Of a stretch of DNA of 5,256 nt, positions 1 through 5,256 are shown in pieces; the stretch's first letter is position 1, and every line of letters begins with the position of its first letter. The stretch covers positions 1-5,256 of the forward strand of contig JASLCK010000250.1 in assembly GCA_030151865.1 (NCBI GenBank). The letters run 5' to 3'. Below the pieces are notes generated by a model. That model saw only the letters and a program-made list of their open reading frames with translations. It was not told the DNA's origin and did no database searches. Position numbers and translations under genes: made by a program. Source of the DNA: Rhodospirillaceae bacterium. GTDB lineage: Bacteria > Pseudomonadota > Alphaproteobacteria > Rhodospirillales > Magnetospirillaceae.

Positions 1-1
1 G

Positions 2-2284
2 CATGAATTCGTCGAAGGCGCGATCATTCAGTTGGAAGCCTTGCTGCGCGGCAAGGAAGGATCGATCCTGTGCTGTCAGGCCAAGGACGGCCACGCCAGC
101 GCCGAGGAAATCATCATCCTGGCGGCCACCCGCAATTTCGCCCCCCATGTGGGGCGTCCGCTGCGCCAATGCCTGCCGATCGATATTTGCAGCGATATCG
201 AACTGGCGTTCGAGGCGCAACGCAATGTCTTCGCCCCCGACCGCTGCATTCTGGTGTTCCGCACCCACGATCATGGGGCCAACGTCTTCTTCCTGCGTCG
301 GCCGGAACCCTTTACCGATGACGAACGCACTTTGCTGGAAGTGTTCTGTTCCAAGGTCGCCATCGGGTTCGACAATGTCTGCCTGTATGAAGATTTGGCG
401 GCGCTGAACAATACCCTGGAACAGCAGGTTGCCGCCCGCACCCGTGAAGTCCACGAAAAATCCCACCTGCTGGAAGCCACCCTGACCGGGATGAGTGACG
501 GTCTGGCCGCGTTTGACGAAACTGGCCGCATGGTGGTGCACAACCGCCGCGCCCTGGAACTGCTGCATCTGCCGGAATCGGCGGTGGAATCCGGCATCCG
601 TTATGACGAGGTGGAAAACAGCATCGCCACCTATATCCGCAATCGCGGGGTGGACGACGCTCCCGACGAGATCGAATTTCCCGATGGCCGCACCGTGCAA
701 ATCCGCCGCACCCAAATGCCGGGCGGCGGGCATGTGGCGGTTTGCCTGGATGTCACCGAGGAACGGCGCCAGCAACGCGAACTGATCGCCGCACGGTCTC
801 AGGCCGAGGCTGCGAATCGCGCCAAATCCCAGTTTCTGGCCACCATGAGCCATGAAATCCGCACGCCGATGACCGGGGTCCAGGGCATGCTGGATTTGCT
901 GCAGCACACCCAGTTGAACCAGGAACAGCAGGAACTGGTGTCGGTGGTGCGGGAATCGGCGGCGTCCTTGCTGACCATCATCAACGATATCCTCGACTTT
1001 TCGAAGATCGAGGCGGGGAAGATGCAGATCGAGCAAGCCCCCGTCGCCCTGCAATCCCTGATCGAAAGCATCGCCGAAATCCTGGCGCCCTCGGCTTACA
1101 AGAAGGGACTGGAATTCGCCGCCGTCATCGATCCGGCCATCCCGCAATGGCTGCTGGGCGATCCGGTGCGACTGCGCCAAATTCTGTTCAATCTGGCGGG
1201 TAACGCCGTCAAATTCACCGAAACCGGATCGGTCACCATCCGGGCCGAGTTGGAACACAGCCAGAAAGACCGCTATCGCATCCGCCTGTCGGTCAAGGAT
1301 ACCGGCATCGGAATTTCCGAAGATACCCGCGACAAGCTGTTTCGCCCCTTCTCGCAAGCCGATGAAACCACCACCCGCCGCTTTGGCGGCACTGGTTTGG
1401 GGCTGTCGATCTGCCGCCATCTGGTGGACCTGATGGGTGGCTCGATCGGGGTGGACAGCGTGCTCGATCAGGGCTCGACCTTTCATGTGGTGCTGACCCT
1501 GGCGGCCTGTGTGCTAGCCCCCCAGGACATCGCCTATCCCCGCCTGGACAATATCCGTGTCGCCACCACCCTGCCCAATGGGCCGGAATGCGAATCCATC
1601 GGGCGCTATCTGAAAGCATCGGGCGCGATTTTGTCGGAAGACATCGCCCAATCGGATCTGGTGGTGATCGACAACGACCACCAACCGCCGTCCGGTACGC
1701 CCATCGTGCGCGTGGCCGAACAGGGCGTTTCCAACGTCGATGAAAAGTCGGCCGCCTTTACCACCGTGCGGCCGATCCGCCGCAGCAATCTGTTGCGCGC
1801 CGCCACCACCGCCCTGGGACGCGGTCCTGTTCAGTCCAGCGCAGCCACTGCCGCCGCGCCCCGTAAGCCGATACTGGCTCCGCCCCCTTGCGCCCCCCAG
1901 CAAAAGAGCGGTCTGATCCTGGTGGCCGAAGACAATCCGGTCAATCGCATGGTGATCAAGCGGTTGCTGCAGTTGTTGGGCCGCCCCGCCGATCTGGTTG
2001 TGGATGGCAAGCGGGCGCTTGATGCCTGGCGCAGCGGCGCTTATTCGCTGGTTCTGACCGATTGCCATATGCCGGAAATGGACGGTTTCGCCCTGGCCCG
2101 CACCATTCGGGCCGAAGAAAAAATCAGCGGACGACGCACTCCTATCATCGCCTTTACCGCCGCCGCCACCGCCGACGAGGTGAAGGAGTGCGAGGATGCG
2201 GGCATGGACGATTTCCTGCCCAAACCCATCGATCTGGAACGGCTGAAAACCGCTTTGTCGCGCTGGCTGGATCAAAGCGAATAA
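2..2284 (+). CDS. Hybrid sensor histidine kinase (DUF3369-PAS-HisKA-HATPase-pseudo-receiver-receiver), 5' end outside window
   Basis: Cytoplasmic hybrid histidine kinase that would autophosphorylate on His and pass phosphate to its own C-terminal receiver. The frame is open from base 2, so the true start lies upstream; the TTG at 32 is not a start. Numbering from nt 32: residues 1-125 resemble the DUF3369 domain, ending in a TDDERTLLEVFCSKVAIGFD stretch; 126-145 form a coiled linker; 146-248 are a PAS domain; HisKA carries SHEIRTP with phospho-acceptor His274 (nt 851-853). The ATPase domain shows the N box (LFNLAGNAVKF, 385-395), G1 (DTGIGIS, 423-429), F box (LFRPFSQAD) and G2 (GGTGLGLS, 452-459). 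Residues 505-597 look like a degenerate receiver, then a Pro/Ala-rich linker (about 600-625), then a full receiver with acidic residues E633/D634, phospho-Asp677 (nt 2060-2062) and Lys731. There is no membrane segment and no Hpt domain in view. DUF3369 usually follows a receiver, so an upstream N-terminal receiver is expected (inference). Signal and output are unknown. Confidence 0.95.
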   Translation, partial: HEFVEGAIIQLEALLRGKEGSILCCQAKDGHASAEEIIILAATRNFAPHVGRPLRQCLPIDICSDIELAFEAQRNVFAPDRCILVFRTHDHGANVFFLRRPEPFTDDERTLLEVFCSKVAIGFDNVCLYEDLAALNNTLEQQVAARTREVHEKSHLLEATLTGMSDGLAAFDETGRMVVHNRRALELLHLPESAVESGIRYDEVENSIATYIRNRGVDDAPDEIEFPDGRTVQIRRTQMPGGGHVAVCLDVTEERRQQRELIAARSQAEAANRAKSQFLATMSHEIRTPMTGVQGMLDLLQHTQLNQEQQELVSVVRESAASLLTIINDILDFSKIEAGKMQIEQAPVALQSLIESIAEILAPSAYKKGLEFAAVIDPAIPQWLLGDPVRLRQILFNLAGNAVKFTETGSVTIRAELEHSQKDRYRIRLSVKDTGIGISEDTRDKLFRPFSQADETTTRRFGGTGLGLSICRHLVDLMGGSIGVDSVLDQGSTFHVVLTLAACVLAPQDIAYPRLDNIRVATTLPNGPECESIGRYLKASGAILSEDIAQSDLVVIDNDHQPPSGTPIVRVAEQGVSNVDEKSAAFTTVRPIRRSNLLRAATTALGRGPVQSSAATAAAPRKPILAPPPCAPQQKSGLILVAEDNPVNRMVIKRLLQLLGRPADLVVDGKRALDAWRSGAYSLVLTDCHMPEMDGFALARTIRAEEKISGRRTPIIAFTAAATADEVKECEDAGMDDFLPKPIDLERLKTALSRWLDQSE

Positions 2285-2301
2285 AGACCAAGCAGAAAAG
2301 C

Positions 2302-2346
2302 AAAGACAAAGGGCGCGGGGTTATCTCCCCCGCGCCCTTTGTCTTT
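2302..2346. terminator. Bidirectional intrinsic-type terminator between convergent genes
   Basis: A perfect 19-bp inverted repeat has arms at 2302-2320 and 2328-2346 around a 7-base loop (ttatctc). The core is ten consecutive G/C pairs, and the outer stem is A-rich on the left and T-rich on the right. Each transcript therefore ends its stem in a U-rich run (uuugucuuu), with a further U-rich stretch on the minus strand (gcttttctg). It starts 18 bases after the kinase stop and also lies 18 bases past the chemoreceptor stop on the other strand, so it probably ends both units. The U tract is interrupted rather than a clean run, so efficiency is uncertain. Confidence 0.88.
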
Positions 2347-2364
2347 ACAGCAGAGTGATGGGAC

Positions 2365-3927
2365 TTAACCCACCCGCACCATGATGCGCAAAATACCCCA
2401 CTGACGGCCCTTGATCATGATGGGCGAAGAGACATTCTTCATCAGGTCATAGCGCCCGCCGCCCATGTTACGGCGGTAGGTTTGCAGCAAAAACGGCTTT
2501 TTCGACTTCATCTGATTCAAGGATGTACGATCCAACTGCTTGGTGCGTGCCCGCGAATTGGCGGCATTCCACACCGGGTCATTGGTCGGCGGCTTGGCAA
2601 AGGTCGAATTGATGATGGGATAATAGTTGTTCATATCGCCGATGGTGCTGGCGACGATCTTGGGCGATGACGACACCACCGCATCCAGCAATGGCAGGAA
2701 AGTGCGGGCCGAGAATTCCGTATGGCGGGTCAGATAATGGGGCGGCTCGACCCCCGCGACTTGCCGGTAATTGGTATCGAACAGATCTTCCAGGCCGATC
2801 TTGCCTTGATCCACCGCCTGTTCATAAATGCCGGAAATTTCTTTGGCTTTATCCATCACCAACTGGATGAAGGGCGTATCCACCGTTTCGATCCCGGCTT
2901 CCGCCGTTAGGGTGATCATGTCCTCACTCATTTCCAGCAAGCCGCTGGTACGGGTCTTGACCACTTCCAGATCGTCCAGTGACTCCTTGGTGGTCACTTC
3001 GATCTGGTCGATCTCATGCTCGACCCACTCGCACTTTTCGCGGTTTTCCACGGTGGCTTCGACAATGGCGTCCACCTGGGTTTTGACGCGGCCCAGATCG
3101 ATGGTGACGCGGTCGATCTGATTGACAGCCTCGCCAATCTCGCCGGTACCGGACCGGGCGGCGGCGGCGACCTGAGAGGCCGCACGGCTTTCCTGGATCA
3201 AGGTATCAATCTGGGTGCTGAGCGTGTTCAACGTCGATTGGATCATGGTCACGGCATTGGCGGTCTGACGCGACAGATCCTTGACCTCGTTGGCGACGAC
3301 ACCGAAACCTCGCCCGGCCTCACCGGCACGGGCCGCCTCGATCGTCGCGTTCAGCGCCAGAAGATTGGTCTGTTCGGCAATCTTCTTGATGTCTTGCGAC
3401 ACCCGCGACACCTGCTCCAGGGATTGCTGCAAATCCGGCAATTTCCCTTCGATCTGCCCCACCCCTTCGACCAGCCCGAGGATGGTTTCCAGGGCGGCTT
3501 TGACGGTGCCACGGGCTTCTTCCATGGTGGAGGACACCTTGACGGTTGCCTCCTTGGTCACGCCAGCGGCATCGCTGATGCGGATATTGGCCGCCGAGAC
3601 GGCATGCACGGCTTTTACCACCGCCGCCAGATGATCACGCCGCGACGCCGCGCGGTGGTGCACCTGTTCGACACGGCCATCGATTTCAACCGATTCGACG
3701 CCCAAGCGCCCCACCCGTTCGGCCATGGCGCGAATCGTCGCCCACAGACCAGTGTTAGGCTGACCGTTATTGGTCAGCCCGGCTGCAGACAGGCCCATGG
3801 CCTGGCGCTTCTGCTCGGCCCCGTCCCCATCGCCCGGCAACGGAATTTCCACCATATCCGCGCGCGGGAACCTGATCTCGTTGGCCGGATCAGATTTATG
3901 TTTACCTAGCAAAAACGCCAAAGCCAT
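2365..3927 (-). CDS. Soluble methyl-accepting chemotaxis protein with C-terminal Cache-like sensor domain
   Basis: Chemoreceptor that would bind CheW/CheA through its signalling tip and tune flagellar behaviour. Its 520 residues contain no hydrophobic membrane span or signal peptide, so it should be cytoplasmic. Residues 1-60 are a low-complexity, probably disordered leader; about 68-345 form the helical signalling hairpin, with the highly conserved tip at 185-215 (EQTNLLALNATIEAARAGE, then GRGFGVVANEV; nt 3283-3375). Residues 350-520 form a C-terminal domain with the features IGDMNNYYPIIN, PFLLQTYRR and a closing PIMIKGRQWGILRI strand, matching in style the Cache-like sensor that follows the signalling domain in many proteobacterial soluble receptors. 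Ligand unknown. There is no recognisable CheR-docking pentapeptide at the C-terminus (ends RIMVRVG). The ATG start is supported by an AAGGGGA ribosome site six bases upstream. It lies 23 bases downstream of the patatin-like gene, so co-transcription is likely. Family call is secure; sensor-domain naming is from memory of the family. Confidence 0.94.
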   Translation of the reverse strand: MALAFLLGKHKSDPANEIRFPRADMVEIPLPGDGDGAEQKRQAMGLSAAGLTNNGQPNTGLWATIRAMAERVGRLGVESVEIDGRVEQVHHRAASRRDHLAAVVKAVHAVSAANIRISDAAGVTKEATVKVSSTMEEARGTVKAALETILGLVEGVGQIEGKLPDLQQSLEQVSRVSQDIKKIAEQTNLLALNATIEAARAGEAGRGFGVVANEVKDLSRQTANAVTMIQSTLNTLSTQIDTLIQESRAASQVAAAARSGTGEIGEAVNQIDRVTIDLGRVKTQVDAIVEATVENREKCEWVEHEIDQIEVTTKESLDDLEVVKTRTSGLLEMSEDMITLTAEAGIETVDTPFIQLVMDKAKEISGIYEQAVDQGKIGLEDLFDTNYRQVAGVEPPHYLTRHTEFSARTFLPLLDAVVSSSPKIVASTIGDMNNYYPIINSTFAKPPTNDPVWNAANSRARTKQLDRTSLNQMKSKKPFLLQTYRRNMGGGRYDLMKNVSSPIMIKGRQWGILRIMVRVG

Positions 3928-3933
3928 GTTTGA

Positions 3934-3940
3934 TCCCCTT
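3934..3940 (-). promoter_or_regulatory. Ribosome binding site of the chemoreceptor gene
   Basis: AAGGGGA on the minus strand, with six bases before the ATG at 3927. It lies wholly inside the 23-base gap after the patatin stop, which supports this start codon and independent translation initiation on a shared transcript. Confidence 0.7.
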
Positions 3941-3950
3941 TTGGGCTTGG

Positions 3951-5123
3951 TTACTCCGCTCCGACCAGTTCCCTGATCTTCCCCTGCCCTTTAACTTGAA
4001 CCTGCTTTTGCGGCTTGGGCGCCTTCAGCACGGCGCCGTCACCTTTTAAGAATTCCAACGCCGAGCGATACCCCACATCGAACAGGCGCTGGCCGTTGGA
4101 ATGCGACCAATCGAGAACCTTATCCAGATCGTCTTCCGGCACGTCGAAGGGCATGACCAGCAGATCGCTTTTGGCCCCGTCCGACCGCTTCCAGCCCTTG
4201 TTGTACTTGATGGCGAACAGCTCAAGATTGCTTTCCGCCACCTTGACCAAGGGAATGATCATCGACAGCACCCAGGAATCGTAGAGATCACGGGGGGCGC
4301 GGATCAGGGTGTTGCTGCCCAGAACGTCAAAGACGACGATGGTTTCAAGCCCAGTGTGCTTTTCCACCAAATCCTTGAAATTCAGGCAATCATGGGACGC
4401 ACCTTCGTAATAGGTGCAGCCGTTCATATCGTAAGGCCCATAGATGAACGGGAAGGCGAACGCCGCCTTGAAATGATCCAAGGTGATGTCGGACTTATTG
4501 AAGTCGTCCATCAGTTCGTTGGTGACATTATAGGCGTTCAGATAGAAGTAAGGCGCGATGTCCTTGACCTTGGAGAAATCCACCAACTGGTCAGCCCACG
4601 GCACGCGGGCACACAGACCGGGATCCATCGGGTTCAATGAACTGGGCGACAAGGTCGCGGTCACCAGTTGCACCCAATCGGACCACAGGCGCTGCACCGG
4701 ATTGTCGCCGGTCTGGGTCACGATGGCCTGATAAGGCGGCCAGCTTTCCAGCATCTTGCGATAAAGGTCAGCCGCGGTACCAGGCTTGAAAAACACCTTA
4801 TAATCGACAGGGAACTGATTGTAGATCGGGTCGGCCACATAGGAATTGACCCAATTGCGCAGCGCTTCAGCCGGGGTGGCGTCCTTGGGGGCCAACCACA
4901 AAAGCCCGACCAAGCCGCCGGCACCCGACGTCGACACCACGTCGAATTTGACGCCTTCATCCTCGAACGCGGCCAACGCCCCAGCCATCAAAGCCGAATT
5001 GGGCGCGCCGCCACCCAGGACGAGTGCGGTCTTACTGACATTTTCCGCTACTTCGGCGTTGCGGAGACTTTTCCTGGCCCGGTTGTCCAAATGGCGCTTG
5101 GCCTTAGGGTGCTTATGGATCAT
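3951..5123 (-). CDS. Patatin-like phospholipase/esterase family protein with variant catalytic motifs
   Basis: Predicted serine acyl hydrolase of the patatin fold; the substrate could be phospholipid, another acyl ester or a storage polyester and cannot be told from sequence. Its 390 residues hold the nucleotide-loop-like oxyanion motif LVLGGGAPNS (34-43), the nucleophile elbow VVSTSGAGG (62-70) with candidate Ser66 (nt 4926-4928), and the second dyad motif YYEGASHDCLNF (238-249) with Glu240 where patatins usually have Asp in DGG/DGA. The elbow reads S-T-S-G-A instead of G-x-S-x-G. There is no signal peptide or clear membrane span, so it is probably cytoplasmic or peripheral. A basic N-terminal extension (residues 1-30, many Lys/Arg/His) and a Lys/Gln-rich tail (362-383) flank the core. 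The ATG start has a good AAGGAA ribosome site and no alternative start lies before the GGG loop. It is the first gene of a likely two-gene operon with the chemoreceptor. Fold call is good; catalytic activity is less certain. Confidence 0.88.
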   Translation of the reverse strand: MIHKHPKAKRHLDNRARKSLRNAEVAENVSKTALVLGGGAPNSALMAGALAAFEDEGVKFDVVSTSGAGGLVGLLWLAPKDATPAEALRNWVNSYVADPIYNQFPVDYKVFFKPGTAADLYRKMLESWPPYQAIVTQTGDNPVQRLWSDWVQLVTATLSPSSLNPMDPGLCARVPWADQLVDFSKVKDIAPYFYLNAYNVTNELMDDFNKSDITLDHFKAAFAFPFIYGPYDMNGCTYYEGASHDCLNFKDLVEKHTGLETIVVFDVLGSNTLIRAPRDLYDSWVLSMIIPLVKVAESNLELFAIKYNKGWKRSDGAKSDLLVMPFDVPEDDLDKVLDWSHSNGQRLFDVGYRSALEFLKGDGAVLKAPKPQKQVQVKGQGKIRELVGAE

Positions 5124-5256
5124 GTCGCGATTCCTTGACGGAAGAATCTGGGGGAATGCTTCGACCCGGATAAAACCTAAAAGTCGAATACATCCACATG
5201 AATACCATCTGAGGGAGATTTAAACCATATGACAATCATAAGGCGATAAAGCTCAT
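5124..5256 (-). other. Leader/upstream region of the patatin-chemoreceptor unit
   Basis: Non-coding and noticeably more A/T-rich than the genes, as expected of a promoter-bearing region. It contains the ribosome site and an imperfectly placed inverted repeat (TTCGAC at 5160-5165 and GTCGAA at 5183-5188). I see no convincing sigma-70 or sigma-54 promoter pair, no RNA gene and no coding sequence. The neighbouring gene beyond 5256 is not visible, so the full intergenic length is unknown. Confidence 0.55.
5131..5136 (-). promoter_or_regulatory. Ribosome binding site of the patatin-like gene
   Basis: AAGGAA on the minus strand with seven bases before the ATG at 5123. It fixes the start and hence the reality of the basic N-terminal extension, because no other ATG/GTG/TTG start in this frame lies ahead of the GGG loop. 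Confidence 0.72.

Noticed and set aside
180..201. Inverted repeat TCGATAT/ATATCGA inside the kinase gene
   Set aside because: Seven-bp arms within conserved coding sequence, explained by codon content; no sign of function.
3..407. Plus-strand ATG frame at the window start
   Set aside because: Overlaps the DUF3369-like region in another frame; Arg/Ser/Cys/Trp-rich shadow without homology features.
1514..2275. Long minus-strand open frame (253 residues) opposite the kinase
   Set aside because: Gly/Gln/His-rich composition with no domain, lying fully antisense to a clearly conserved ATPase/receiver region; typical shadow in GC-rich DNA.
3016..3909. Plus-strand open frame (297 residues) opposite the chemoreceptor
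   Set aside because: Low-complexity Gly/Asp/His/Arg composition, antisense to the conserved signalling hairpin; shadow frame.
4101..5138. Plus-strand open frames (179 and 156 residues) opposite the patatin-like gene
   Set aside because: No recognisable domain, composition mirrors antisense of the real gene, and the conserved patatin motifs lie on the other strand.
5207..5235. Minus-strand TTGTCA with TCAGAT 17 bases later as a sigma-70 promoter
   Set aside because: The -35 is fair but the -10 matches only three of six consensus positions; not enough to call.
5229..5249. Six-codon plus-strand ATG frame that could be a leader peptide
   Set aside because: Too short, no regulatory codon run, weakly spaced GGGAG upstream, and no attenuator hairpin visible before the window ends.

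Overview
The window is GC-rich with strong GC bias at third codon positions and long spurious antisense frames. The protein styles (DUF3369-type hybrid kinase, soluble chemoreceptor with a C-terminal sensor, patatin-like protein) suggest a free-living motile alphaproteobacterium, most likely Rhodospirillales and possibly Magnetospirillum or a relative. The taxonomic call is inference from protein character, not from a marker gene.

Layout: (1) 2-2284, plus strand, is the 3' part of a large soluble hybrid sensor histidine kinase. Its reading frame is already open at the window edge, so its start and probably an N-terminal receiver lie upstream. (2) 2285-2364 is a short convergent intergenic gap holding a perfect 19-bp hairpin that reads as a terminator on both strands. 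(3) 2365-3927, minus strand, is a 520-residue chemoreceptor with no membrane segment, whose signalling hairpin precedes a C-terminal ligand-sensing domain. (4) 3951-5123, minus strand, is a 390-residue patatin-like protein, 23 bases upstream of the chemoreceptor and probably its operon partner. (5) 5124-5256 is the leader of the patatin gene, with a good ribosome binding site but no promoter I can defend.

How they fit together: the minus-strand pair looks like one transcription unit, patatin first and chemoreceptor second, ending at the shared terminator. The hybrid kinase converges on it from the other side and is a separate unit. A lipase/esterase-like protein co-transcribed with a cytoplasmic chemoreceptor makes it possible that the receptor monitors a metabolite or internal state linked to lipid or storage-polymer turnover, but nothing in the sequence proves this. 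No RNA genes, mobile elements, CRISPR arrays or defence systems were seen. I found no clear novel system. The most interesting points are the non-canonical patatin catalytic motifs, the patatin/chemoreceptor pairing and the degenerate receiver inside the kinase.
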